64,000 bases of DNA from Gnetum montanum. Its lineage: Eukaryota > Streptophyta > Gnetopsida > Gnetales > Gnetaceae. Positions 24,421-36,546 of this stretch are shown here, one piece after another. Made by a program: the position numbers and the translations under genes. Below the pieces are notes generated by a model. The model ran no database searches. It worked only from the letters and a program-made list of their open reading frames with translations, and had not been told where the DNA came from. Each line of letters starts with the position of its first letter. Position 1 is the stretch's first letter. Location of the stretch: contig MNCI01036463.1 of the NCBI GenBank assembly GCA_015680685.1, positions 1,129,228-1,193,227 of the forward strand, read 5' to 3'.

Positions 24421-26882
24421 GAGCAAGCACATGGCCACCAAGAATATCTTTTCAACATTGTCTCTTAGTGGACCACACGGGGAAGTAAAAAGGAAAATTA
24501 ATCTAGAATCCTTGGATCTAGACCCATCCACTTATACTAATTTAATAGCCTCCACTCAGGAAACATCAGACTGGCCTAAAAATGTGGCTAAGACTTTAGA
24601 TCTAGAGGTCGATAATATCATTGAAGACCCTCTTGTTGAAGTCCCCATTACTACATCCAATGGTGAAACTAGATCATTGAAATTAAGTGCTCTACTGGAC
24701 TCAAAACTTGTCAGTTACATCTCTCGAGTACTGAAGGATAATATAAAAACATTTGCATGGTCATACACCAACATGCCAGGGCTAGACCCTCGAATTGTCC
24801 AACATAACATTATTCTTGATGCAAAAGTCAAACTGGTGAAGCAAAAGGTATGTAAAGTTAGACCCGAGGTGGTGTTAGCAGTCTATGAGTAAATCACAAA
24901 ACTCTACCAAGCCAGTTTTATCCGAGCCATTGACTATTCCGATTAGGTATTAAACATTGTTGTGGTCCCTAAGAAGAATGGTAGTATAGAAATATGCATT
25001 AACATCCGTGATCTTAACACAACCAATATAAAGGATGACTTCCCGCTACCTAGTATCGATCAAATTATTGACACAACTACTCGACATGCACTATTATCCT
25101 TTATAGATGGATTTTCAGGAACCAATCAAATAAGAATCAATCTGGAACATCAACTTAGAACAACCTTTATGATACCTTGGGGTACATTCTACTATATGAT
25201 GATGTCGTTTGGTCTTAAAAATGACCTTAGACTCAATCCAAAGAAGTGTGTCTTTGGTGTTAAAATGGGAAAAATTCTTGGCTTCGTAGTCTCTGAAACA
25301 GGGATACAAGTAGACCCTGATAAGGTTAAGGCAATAATTAACATGCAACCACTAAAAAACCTTATCAAACTACATGGTCTATAGGGTAGGCTGCAATTCA
25401 TTAGACGCTTTATCGAAATGCTGATGGATAAGTTGAGACCCATGCAACACCTATTATGAAAGAATGTGCATTTCCAATGGACTCAACAATGCCAGGAAGC
25501 ATTCAAGAACATAAAGTAAGAGCTGGCTCAAATGCTAACCGTTTATCCCCCACAGAGTGATAAATCCTTCTACATCTACCTTGCAACTTTTGATTCTTCT
25601 ATTTCATCTATGCTTTGCCAAAAACATAAAGATGGAATCGAGATCCCTGTCTATTACCTAAGTTATGCTCTAATCACCTATGAACAACGATACAATGACG
25701 TGGAGTGATCATGCCTTGTCCTCATCTTCTCCTTGAAGAGATGGTGGCATTATCTCTTCCGTAATCAAGTCTACATCATTTGTAATAATAATGTACTCCA
25801 CGCCATCACTAACAACATCTATGAGTTGAGTAGGATAGCTAGGTGGAAAGCAATGATTGTAGAGTTTGACCTACACTATGTTGCTCAATCCTCCACAAAA
25901 GGAAAGTAATAGTCACACATGGAGTACGATTGCTTCTCCAAGGTTAGAACATGTGACATCTGCCAAAGGCATGGAAACCTAATACATGTGCTGCCTAACA
26001 AATTGCACATGACACAAATCACATGACCATTCCAAAGATGGGGATCAGACATCATTGGACCAATAACACCACCATCCTCTACAGGACATAACTTCATTAT
26101 CACTACAATAGAATACTTCACAAAATGGGTAGAAGCTATTCCCCTTAGGAATACCACTTCTAAGCACATTTTCACTTTCATAATAGAAAACATCATGACC
26201 CGTTTTGGTATTCCAATGACCATCATTACTGATAATGGACCATAGTCTAGCAGTGTGGATACCAAAAGCTTTTGTGAAAGCCTAGGTATTAAACATTCAT
26301 TCTCTTCACCTTACTACCCATAGAGAAATGTTCAAGCAGAGCCTACAAACAAAACTATCATCATGGTGCTCAAAAAGATGCTAAATTAGAGTAAGAGGCG
26401 ATGACATGAACAATTAGTCTACGCATTGTGGGCATACAGAACGACACATTGAACACCTATAGGTAAAACTCCGTATAGTCTTGTATATGGATATGAATCT
26501 ATTTTACCTTTAGAGTTATAGGTTCCCTCATTATGGATAGCTCTCTCGGGCCTCCTCAATGAAAGCCAAAATAATGAACTGCGCATTGCTAACCTTAACT
26601 CAGTGGAAGAGGAATGTTTATGAACACTTGATCAGATTGAGTGGTACTAGAAAAAATAATAGCAATGACACAAACAAAATCTACATAAGCACCCAATTAA
26701 GGAAGGAGACCTAGTCCTTTAAGGCCATCTGTGAACATCTAGATAAATTCTCAGCTAACTGGGAAGGGCCTTACTTAGTCACCAAGGCATACAATAATGG
26801 AGCATTCAAACATGCTGACATGGATAGGAACGAGTTTGCTAATCCTACAAATCACCTGTATATGAAATGGTACTATGTCTGA
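24421..26882 (+). pseudogene. Element D pol remnant (RT, RNase H part, integrase)
   Basis: The open part starts at ATG 24431. An N-terminal linker with MPGLDPRIVQHNI (near 24775) leads to RT segments VVVPKKNGSI (about 24959) and FIDGFSGTNQIRI (about 25105). At about 25220 FGLKN is joined directly to DLRLNPKKCVFG; F has about 52 more codons there, including YVDD, so the polymerase centre is deleted. The first RNase H follows (YIYLAT near 25570). At about 25905-25920 a second deletion removes the archaeal-type RNase H and the integrase HHCC region, joining to HMEYDC. The integrase core keeps GSDIIGPI, ITDNGP and a conserved Glu. Stops that match sense codons of F include TAG for Gln near 26244 and TAG for Trp near 24943. 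TGA at 26402 and 26666 is shared with F. Confidence 0.9.
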
Positions 26883-27240
26883 TGAACTTGAGGTACGTAT
26901 CAATCCTAGCATCATGACCTAAAATTGATACCATAGAATGATCTTGGGGCTATGACTTGAAACTAGCACCATAGATTGTCTTGGTGTCATGATGGTAAAT
27001 TGACACCACAAAGCTCTATCCAGCATGATACTAAACTACCACATTTGTTTGCCATGATGTAAAACTAGCGTGTAGAATCCACTAAGACTATAAACTGGTT
27101 TGCCTCTTCATAGTCTGCTACGACTATAAACTAGCACTACACCATCCACTATGACGCTAAACTGGCACTGTCCAAAGGGCTATGATGTGAAACAAACCCA
27201 AAAAAGTTCAACTAAGACTATAAACTGGAGACATTATTGA
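26883..27240 (+). repeat. Punctuation repeats after integrase in D
   Basis: About nine degenerate units of roughly 35-40 bp carrying cores such as GACTATAAACTGG, GATACTAAACTACC and GACGCTAAACTGGCA. No coding sequence is evident. F has a cleaner 37-38 bp array at the same place (59251-59556) and E has one at 37010-37260. Confidence 0.75.
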
Positions 27241-28406
27241 TGACCAAGTAATACTTGAAAAGATATCTCACTGCAATTGGTTGTACGTGCTCCACAAAAA
27301 CTTGCTGCATAACTTGTCTCATGGACCCTAGTGAAGCTAATGCTATTCATGATTCTGTCTGCTTTGAAATTGCACACGATCGCTCTATCTCCTTGATTGT
27401 ATTCAAGTTTAAAGTTCTTAGTTAACCATATCATTTTTGGTTTTCTTATCTTCTTGGAGTTGTGTTTGTAGGATGACACACCTGAGGCGTTCGTGCACAG
27501 ATGCACTTCATCATGATGACAAGGTATCACATTCTTCCTGACGCACGCAACTGGGTTAATCAATCCATTCATAAGTACATTCTTAACCCCTGATACATTC
27601 CCTATTCCCCATCATGTTCTCCTATCCTATTCAATTACACCCCCTCGATACATTTTATTCACCCCAAAGCTCTTGATACACTATTTCACACTGTGTTTCT
27701 CTAAGTAGTTGCAACGTAAAAACACAGGTCACAGTACATGATACAAATGCAAGCACATGAGCACGAGTACAACACTGAAAGAAAGCTCTTTAAAAAAAAC
27801 AACAAAAATGAAAAAGAAAAAAAGGGGCAAACAAAAAGAAAAAGAACAAAAAGATCAAAGAGAAAAATGCATAGAAAAGGTCTTCATGACCCCGTTGACA
27901 TCATAGACCAAAGACCATTGGCTCTTCTCATACAAGCCCTAGGTGGGAAGGCAATTATCTTGGAAAAACAATTACACTTGTGTCTCAAATGATCATATTA
28001 CACATCATCACGTGACTTTGGCTATTTACAACGGGCTCCCGTAAACACTCTACAAGAGTCTTGTTTCTCCAAAGAACACACCTTCTATGTCTTGGTTCCA
28101 AGTTAGCTAAACACTGGCTACTGACAAGGATCAAAAATATGGCTCGTTCATGTGAGAGCATTCCTCTCCCATGATTTCAATAGCAATTATAACCCTTAAT
28201 CAATTCCTGATTACCCCGGTTACAATCAATCCCCTTGCATCTTGAACTACCTTTCCCCAATCCCATGTACTTTTGAAACACGGTGCGATGACATCCACCC
28301 AGGGGCCAATGACCAATGCTTGGTACTTGGTTGGTTGTGGTGCTTTGTGCTTCTTTGTCAACGCCTCTCAAGTGGATTCCTCTAGACATCAGCAAAGAGG
28401 GACCAA
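27241..28406 (+). other. Element D 3' non-coding region and polypurine tract
   Basis: Non-coding. A GTGTTTGTAGGA block (about 27464) and a purine-rich low-complexity run (about 27785-27870) are matched in E (about 37544 and 37950-38030). The last 60 bases before the LTR are conserved in D, E and F. The polypurine tract AGCAAAGAGGGACCAA lies at 28391-28406, directly before the LTR TG. Confidence 0.75.
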
Positions 28407-30070
28407 TGAAACACCACTAATTTCATCCTAGCACTTTGAAACGAGAATGACATAAACCCTTTGAGCTTTTGGGAGGCAAAAATTTGGCTAAGGCATAGAA
28501 CTCATGCTGGGCTTGCCAAAGCCAAGCTTTCCCTCAATGTGCTTAACTCCAATGACTTCAAGATCGAGTCAAAGATGGGCCAATCTGAGGATGCAAGTCA
28601 TCTTCATAGGGCCATTGTTATCCACTTCAGGTATCAGCATTCAGGAGTTTAAATTTTAGGCCATATTATACAAATTTTCTCACTCATGTTGTGGTCATGC
28701 TGAGGTCACGCTGGCAGCATGAGTCCAACATGAGCAACTCCAAGAGCCTCAAAATCTAGTTAAAATGGTTTGACTTCAAAGGCACAAGTCATCCTCAGGG
28801 TTTGTTGATGACTACTTCAAGTCCCAGCCTCTAGAATTCCAAACTTCAGGTCCAAAATCAAAAAATTTTGTTACTCATGCTGAGGTCATGCTAAGCATGA
28901 GTCTAGCATGAGTTACCAAAAGTGGCTCAAATCAAGACACACTCAAGCCCAATTTTTAGCATGCATTTCACTCTCAGGGTCAATCACAGCTAGGAAATTT
29001 TTGCATTTAAAGAACAAGCTTCAAAGATCAAAATTTAGTGTGAAATGTGTTATTTTCCTTAGATCACACCGAGGTCACACTGGCAACATGAGTACTAGTC
29101 ACGCCTAGTCAAAAGGACGCCAAACACATGCTGGAGACACGCCAAGACAAAATCAACTCATGCTAGAAGCTTTGGCAAAACTGAGATGCCTCAAACAGTC
29201 ACAAAACTGCTCACATCAACATCCTGCAGCAATCAATCCATGGATCGAGAAGTTTCAAGAGAGCTGAAGTCAATTTCTCTTATTATACATTATCATTCTA
29301 TTGTAAATTTTCATCATTTGTGAGCTTGTCAAGCTCTTACGCTCCAAATTATATCTACTTCTATGGGCGTAAGCTAGCTTGTGTAAGCCAATACACATTG
29401 TAAGATATAGTGCATCTTGTCAAAAATGTAGCCTGCCCACATGCGTCCAAGTCATACACAGCTATCCATTAAACAAGTATTACATGATCCATTTTTCTCT
29501 CATTTCTTTGCTGTTGAATCCATCTATGAGTTTCGTATCCAAGCTTAGCTGGACCTTATAAATACTTTGTCAATTCACATAAAAATTGGTTGGAAATTTT
29601 GAAGGTTAATGGCTTTGGAAGCATCAACCAACAACTTTGGATGTTCGGGAACACGTGACTCCTAGCATCCAAGTACCTAAAATACATCACTCTAGGGGTT
29701 AGCGCTTAACTTGCCATCTACACTTGCAACTACGCTTTGACTGGTGCACATCTTTATTTAAGAAATACAATATAGTTCATTATTTCCTTCCATTACATTA
29801 TTTTCTTTGTTCTGATTTATTTTACACTTCTATATATGCTTCATTTACCTTTCGTACGTTACCAGTTATGATAACCCTAGCGCAGGCCATAGCTTACACT
29901 CAGGGAAGTCCTTGGTTGATTTGTGTGCAAACCATCCAAGGCACTCTACCTTCATTTCATTCTTTTCTAGCTTGCCTTCACAAGAAGGCAAGGTCGACTG
30001 TGTCTCTCTAGCAATCTTTTGGCATTTGTTTTTCCCTTCTAGCCTTACACCGATGATTTTGGTCAACACA
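28407..30070 (+). repeat. Element D 3' LTR
   Basis: Starts TGAAACACCACTAATTTC and ends GGTCAACACA. It is the partner of 11268-12925 and carries the same TATA box (TATAAATA at 29557-29564). It is followed by GTCAT, the target duplication with one change. Confidence 0.95.
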
Positions 30071-30075
30071 GTCAT

Positions 30076-31540
30076 GTTATATTTAAAGTTAGGATAGCAC
30101 AACTTTGATGAAAAGTAAGGAGATTTATGTCATGTATCCACTCTCAACTGCTATAGAAGGAGATCAATGCCCTCATCTCAAACTTAATATGATGCCAGAC
30201 ATTGCATTTGTATGTTGATATCTTTTCATTAAGAGAACAAGAAGGATTTTTTTGTACTAAAGTTTTCTCAAGCTTTTAATTCTTTTTCTTTTCCTTGTTC
30301 TTTCATAATGGGCTTATGTCATTGGCCATGCATTAGCTCATAGTTCATAATATTTCATATCTAATTTCACAAACATTTCATAAATATTTTACATTTCACA
30401 ATATGTTCTTGTTTCATAATTGAGTTTACAATTTCTTAATCATTTTATAATATTTCTCTTGTTTAATTTCACAACTTATTAGATCTATATGTTTTATGAT
30501 TTAAATTGATGTTTTTGTCTAGATTTGAGTTTTCTCATTATTATTTCATAAATAATTCACTCAAATCTCTCTCATTTCATAAGGGTTCTAAACAATTATT
30601 ATGGTTCTTTTTTGGATTCTTGGTAATATTCACAAATTCTATTACATGTTGTATTAAGAAGGTTAATTTGATCTTAGAAACCCTTTAGATCATAATTCTA
30701 GACATATGAGTTCCAAATCTAAGTTCTTTGAGAAGAGTAACATTATTCATAATTTCTTATTGCATGCTACAAGAAGGGAAGAAACCCATAGAAAATTGTC
30801 TCAAATCTCACTTAATTGACCTTGCATGCAATGTTATTGAGTAGATTTATCATTTCTTAGATGTTTTATGTCATGTTCATGAAGGTTTGGGCTTGGAGAT
30901 TCCCTTGAATTGAAAATTTAAAGGTTGATTCTCTTATTATTTTTTATTATATAGTCTATGATTCCATTCCAACTAAGAAGGTCACTTGTACTGACTCTTA
31001 GATTTTTTACTTATGAGAAAACTGCAACTTACAGTAAAGTCACGGTGGTCATTGCAAGTCATGACCATTGCATAGTACTAATTGTGATCCCACTGTGACT
31101 CACAATGAAGACTAAGAAAAAGGTGTTACAACTTGTGGCCAACTTATGATAAGAAGAAATTACATACTATGATCCATGGTCAACTCATGGTTGATTCATG
31201 ATAAGTCAAATTGTAGAAGAGAAGACCTCAAGACTTTTGATGCTACCTTAGTTCTAAGAGCTTCCACCACCCATTTAGTTATGCTCACTTTGACAATATC
31301 TAGCTATTTTTCAGAAACATATCATTATTTTCTAGGTTATTGATATCAATATTTACATTTAATATAATATCTATTTTAATTTTATGGAATCAAAATTAAA
31401 TAGATTTAATTCATACCTTACTTCTTTTATCAAGGTTTTTAGAATGGGTCATACATTATTCTACTAGCTTAATTTTCTTATATTTTAAAAAATAATGTCT
31501 CCTTAAAAATTATATATTGTAATGCATTTATTATGAAAAT
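30076..31540. other. Unresolved AT-rich sequence between D and the LINE
   Basis: No coding motif recognised. At about 31020-31215 short words are repeated in both orientations (AAGTCACGGTGG, GTCATGACC, ACTCATGGTTGATTCATG), which may be part of an unidentified LTR. The remainder is AT-rich. Confidence 0.35.
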
Positions 31541-31613
31541 GAATGTGTAGAAATTATTTAACAAAATTTTGAGGGATGGAGAAATGCCCAACAATAGGAG
31601 AAAAAACTTTGTT
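31541..31613 (+). pseudogene. LINE ORF2 fragment, left of element E
   Basis: The plus strand encodes a LFNKILRDGEMPNN-like segment, typical of the RT region of plant L1-type ORF2 just before the NKGD...YRGIKL motif. That motif appears 7.8 kb away at 39425-39470, on the other side of element E. Removing E and one target copy brings the two halves together. Confidence 0.7.
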
Positions 31614-31618
31614 GTTAC

Positions 31619-32614
31619 TGAAACACCACAAAATTTCGGGTCTCAGCATCTCAACTACAAATTTGGCTAATTCTCAAAATGGTGGAACTTTGTCCAAATT
31701 TTTCCAAGTGTTGAGTATAGTTAGCTCCAACTACTAGCTTTACAATTTTTTTTCTAACTACTGAGTTACACATCCCACATGTAACATGGGGTGAGCATAG
31801 CAGCCAGAGTTAGAAAATTTTTAAACTTTTTTGGTCACCTCTAAACTTAGAAATTTTTTTGAATTTTTCTTGTAGTCCCACCTACCACACTACCATGTGG
31901 CACTTGATTTGTGTTTTGTGCTAACCCTATCCCTATAAATACCCTTGGACCTACAACATTTTAATGCTTGGCATTCCTAGGCTATTGGCATTCTCAAACA
32001 ATTAACATTCCTTGGACATGAGCATTTTTAGCACTTGGAATTTGGCATTTGGCACTAAGCAACCTTGGGTAGATGAGACCCAAAATGCACTAGTAGAGAG
32101 GCAGAGTTGCACATCATGGTCCACCAAAGCCCCATTGCAGCCCTATAGAACACCACACGGTACACTGTGGTGGCCAACTCGATAGGCATAGTTCATCACG
32201 ATGAGCATTAGACTTCATGGCCTAACACCACTAAGACTATGACTACACTCCCACTACACTTGTTGTACACTATGTACTTTCTAAGACCTTTTTGGAGTTA
32301 AATATGCTCCCATTTGGGGCAATGTTCCATTTCTCTCTCCCGTTTCTAGCATTTTTCTTGCATCTTTCTACACTTTTTCATGCACCATCACATTATACTA
32401 CGTATTGTTTGCATTTGCATTTCAACTAACCATGCCACCCCTTGGTTGCATTCACCACCCTGGTTGCAACTAGCAAAGTTCCTATTTGATCAACAAGATC
32501 ATTTAGGGTGCTTTGCCTCCATTTCTAGCAAGGCCCTCGTGCAGAGGCAGGGTTAAAGTTGTGCATCCATTGATCCATCAATGATTCCAACCATCGAAAT
32601 TTTTGGTCATTACA
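31619..32614 (+). repeat. Element E 5' LTR
   Basis: TG at 31619, end TCATTACA at 32614. TATA box TATAAATA at 31934-31941. Partner of 38410-39401. Shares only its outermost bases and promoter layout with the D and F LTRs; the body is different. Confidence 0.93.
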
Positions 32615-32619
32615 GTTTG

Positions 32620-32639
32620 TTGGTGCTAGAAGGAGGGCC
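32620..32639 (+). other. Element E primer-binding site (putative)
   Basis: TTGGTGCTAGAAGGAGGGCC, starting five bases after the LTR. The same 20-mer with one change follows the 5' LTR of D at 12931. The tRNA is not assigned. Confidence 0.6.
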
Positions 32640-33071
32640 TCACCATTTCCTTCTACATTTTTTGATTGTTGTCTTGTGTGCTCTTTCCACCACCGGTTGG
32701 TGTAGTTAAACCCCATCATCGATTCTCTTGGAACCTTCCTAGACAAAAGCCAAAGTGTATCTTTGGCAATTAACCAAAATTCTAGGTGCTCAAGAGAGCG
32801 TAGCCAGCTTTAACGTAGTGAGCGTAGCACCAGAGTTAGCTATTTTCAGCAGCTTTTACAATTAGTATTTTTTTTTCTGCATTTCCACAATTAGCATTTT
32901 TTTTTTTGCATTTCCATACTTAGCCATTTTTCTACAATTTTACACTTAGTCATTTTTCTACATTTTTATACTTAGTCATTTTTTTGCTACTAGAAAAATT
33001 AGTCATGTTTTGTAGTTTTTAGAGTTAGCTATTTTTTGCAAACAACAACTCTCACAACCTGATTTGTGAAC
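32640..33071 (+). repeat. Element E leader with T-rich tandem units
   Basis: Non-coding. GAGCGTAGC-type words lie at 32797-32835. From about 32866 to 33040 a 26-29 bp unit (TTAGTCATTTTTCTACATTT) is repeated about five to six times. It occupies the same place as the 28-bp repeats in D but has a different sequence. Confidence 0.7.
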
Positions 33072-35290
33072 ATGAATCTAGATCAACCTTCCACATCGAT
33101 GTCTAATACATTTGACACCACGATCCACCCAAAGCGTATTGCACTAAGCCACAACCAATACAATTTTTTTGTGCCAAAATCCAAGTAGGATTACTAGTGG
33201 ATCACCTTAACCTAGAGGCAAAATAAGATTATGAATGAGTCCATTGGGACAGATGGGAATACAACCTCTCCTTGTTCGACATAATCCCACTCACAGAGTC
33301 CTACCACCAGCTATTGTTCCAACTCATCTATGGAAATGAGCATGATGCAGGGACAACCTATGAAGAAGCATCACAAGAGAATAAGATGAGCTCGAGGACC
33401 ACTTTAAACATGAGAGCCCCCTCTACATTGTCTGCTAACAACTGCTCCCTAGTACAGCCCCTCCTTAGTTTAGTCCACTTATCCTCTTTGAGATGATGGC
33501 CATGCCAATTTAGCCTTCCTTGTAAGTGACTGTTGTATTTGCCCAACCCTATGGTCATGTAGGGGCCACCTCCTAGCTCCAAACAATTTAGGCATCCTAC
33601 ATCCTACTTGTCTCATCAGCATCCATGGTGTTCATCCAACCCACTTATGTCTGGTCTACCTCGATCATCACGTCCATCGCTTAGTCGATGCATCAACAAA
33701 ACCCACTCACTACAACATTAAACTAACAATGATCATCTACTATGATATTAAAACGGTAATGAACATCCACTATGATGTTAAACTAGCAAACTCCACAACC
33801 AACAATCTGATCCTATGTTATGCAACCAACACAAGTTCAACCAATGCAACTAGCTAGCACATCCCCAAGCTTGGATTAGGCATTTCAACAAATCCAAAGC
33901 TTGATAGAGAAGATCAACTAACTTAAGGGTACCTCCTCCAACACCATCAAGGTGGTGGCCTTCTACCAAGACAATTCCATAAGTCCTATGGTACCACCTC
34001 TAACTCTCCCAACTAGGGTTCAACTGCCTCAACTCACTAAGTACAATGGTAAAGGGGATCCCAATGCACACTTGGTCACATTTTGATCTAAGTGCCTCCT
34101 CGTTCAAGCTTGGCCACATGTCATTATGTGTGTGTTTCTCATGTCACTCACTAGCAAGGCCTTAGACTGGTATCGCATGCTACCCAAGGCCTCAATCTCT
34201 TCTTTGGAGGATCTCATAAGCCAATTTGTGACATGCTTCAAGTACAACCTAAAGCCTGAAGCAACCCTTGATTAGCTCATGCAAGTCAAGGAGAGACCCC
34301 TAGATCCTATGCCAAAATTCCTCTAACGTTGGAATGTCGCATTCAATGAAATGCATGAACCCCTAGTAGAGATGCACTTACTAGCCATCTTCAAGGGTGT
34401 AGTGAATGACTTCATAAAATTCAAACTTTATTACTTGGCCTCGAAGTCCCTTAGCCAAGCCTTTACCCAAACAAAGGGCAATAAGGAGGTAGTGAAAACT
34501 AGCAATGACTCGGCCTATGTGGCCTATAGAAACCAACATGCATGTAAGAAAAATGCAATAGTGGCAATAGTGGCCACAAGCACAAAAGCAAACAACTAAG
34601 GCCTAATGGCCAAGCAACCAAAGGCCCTAGCTCACAAAGCTACCAACTATAGCATCAACTCACCTACATTGGTAGGGGCTACCCTAAGGCCCAACTTTGA
34701 GTGCAAGGATCCCTCAAAGTATACACCACTACTGATGGAACCCTCTACACTCTTGGATCAACTCCTAAAAGCTAAGAAAATCCAACATAAACACATATCA
34801 GAGATTCTCTACAAAAAAACATGACAAGAACTATGAAAAACTAAGGAACCCAACTTCAGTAGTACTAAACAAGCCCCTGGTCCCACAACATTTCCAACTA
34901 AACTAATACTGTCAGTACCACCAATTGTCTAGTCATAGTATGGACAATTATCGTGCTTTGTAGGATGACTTGCAAATAATGATAGAACGGGGCCAACTAG
35001 TGCTTAAGGTAGCCAACCAATCCAACATAAATAATGCCCCCTACTTCATAAAATCCATCAGTGTAGTTGGCAAGTCTAAATTTTCACAACAACATTTTTT
35101 GATCCACGTGCCTCCTAACAAGGCAAGGATCCCCTCAACCTCCATAAGCAAGAGGCATTTCTTTGTTATCAAAGTGCCACCTCAAGCATCGACAACACCT
35201 TTTGTGGTTAAGGTTCCAGAGCAATCGTCCACTAAGACATTAAATTAGCAACCAAGCCACTCATCTGCTGACACATTAAACTGGCATGAT
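33072..35290 (+). pseudogene. Element E gag
   Basis: ATG at 33072, in the position equivalent to the D gag start. The capsid-like part (about 33950-34500) reads PQLTKYNGKGDPNAHLVT and continues colinear with D, including an ILKAAMNDF-equivalent at about 34390. The zinc-knuckle region near 34905-34965 (YCQYHQ) lacks its full set of Cys and His. Stops are frequent. A punctuation-repeat cluster interrupts the N-terminal part at about 33708-33800 and another lies at 35230-35290. Confidence 0.8.
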
Positions 35291-36546
35291 GCAGTAGTAA
35301 CAACCACTAAGCAACCTTTCATCATCAAGGTGCCTTAATGAGCTGGCCTTGCAACAACTCCTAAACCATCATTTTTCATAAGGATGCCACAATGTGATGG
35401 CTCCTCACCTACTCGAAACCCAATAGTGGACAACGTCTTGGTCCCTCCTCCTTCAAGGATTGACCCCACTAGTAACCTAGGTAGGCCTACCAAATGGCAA
35501 CATAAGAGGACAAATGAGCATCTTGCAATCTTGATGGTCAAAGCAAAGGCCATAACTAGCAAGCAACAACCAAAAACTGGGATCCATACCCCTAAGCAAG
35601 CCAAGAAAGCCAAGCCCAAGTCCCCTCCATGAGAGATCCATCTCTTAAACTGAATGGAGGAAGTCAAGGCCAACATAATGGTTGATGACAAGGACTTCAT
35701 AACTGCACTAACCTAGGTAAAGTAAATGCTCAAGCAAAAGAATACAACATTGAGCTAGTATGACCTAGTCATGACCTTATTTGCTCACTTCCAAGCGTTG
35801 GCTCAGATGTTGGCCTTCATTCCTATTACAGAGGACATCCCTGCAGATGATAACACCATCTATGCAACAATGTTACCCCCTACACCATAGGAATTAGGTT
35901 CAACATCCCTAGTGTTTCATGATGATGCAATCAAGGTTAACCCCAAAGGAGGGGAGGTCACTACATCTCCATTATCAATTATCATACATGTTGAGTAGTG
36001 TACCATCTACAGAGTGCATGTCAATGATGGTGTAGCAACAAACATAGTCTTGTACTCTATCATTGAAAATCTAGGCCTGGAAGACGAAATTAGGCCAACC
36101 AAAACCATGTGTCTAAAATCATTCAATGAATCATGCATCACCATCATGGGTACAATCAACTTAGCCTTCATGATAGGAGAGCAATTCCCCACTAGCACAA
36201 ATTTCACTATCATAGAGAAGATGTTAGGCTTTAACCTGATCCTAGGCAGGCCTTGCCTAGCCCAACTATAGGCTTTCTCATCTCCCTTCCATCAAGAAAT
36301 CCACCTTCCATATGAAGGTGGTCAAGTTATCATCCATGGTGATAATGTCCCCCCTCTAGCTACCCACAACATAGACATGAAGCAAGTGTCATAGGTGGAG
36401 TTTCTTGGTGGTACACCTATGGAAACCAATGCAATGCCTAAGGCTAACACACTCGAATGAGTGGTTGAAGCCAACAACCTCCTAGAGGATCCTAAGCCTT
36501 GCACACCCCCTACTTCACACCTAGTTAGGAAGAAACTACATGAATA
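35291..36546 (+). pseudogene. Element E protease region
   Basis: Homologous to the protease of D. The active-site segment reads VHVNDGVATNIV (about 36017-36052): Asn replaces the catalytic Asp seen in D (VHVDDG). ILGRPCLAQL (about 36239-36269) is the second conserved segment, followed by HQEIHLPYEGGQ. The C-terminal end keeps the Pro/Thr and basic character of D (CTPPTSHLVRKK), with a stop at 36544-36546. Confidence 0.8.

Larger units (their letters stand above)
11268..30070 (+). mobile_element. Element D: giant Tat-like Ty3/gypsy retrotransposon with antisense gene
   Basis: About 18.8 kb, bounded by two LTRs that both begin TGAAACACCACTAATTTC and end in CACA. The flanking 5 bp are GTCAC (11263-11267) and GTCAT (30071-30075), a target duplication with one change. 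Sense order: primer site, leader, gag, protease, a 7.3-kb gap, RT, RNase H, integrase, non-coding 3' region, polypurine tract. An antisense spliced gene fills the gap. RT lacks its YVDD segment, and the second RNase H plus the integrase zinc finger are deleted, so the copy cannot move by itself. F (57-64 kb) is its better-preserved relative and E (31.6-39.4 kb) a shortened one. Lineage call: the related copy F has the archaeal-type RNase H typical of Tat elements. Confidence 0.9.
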
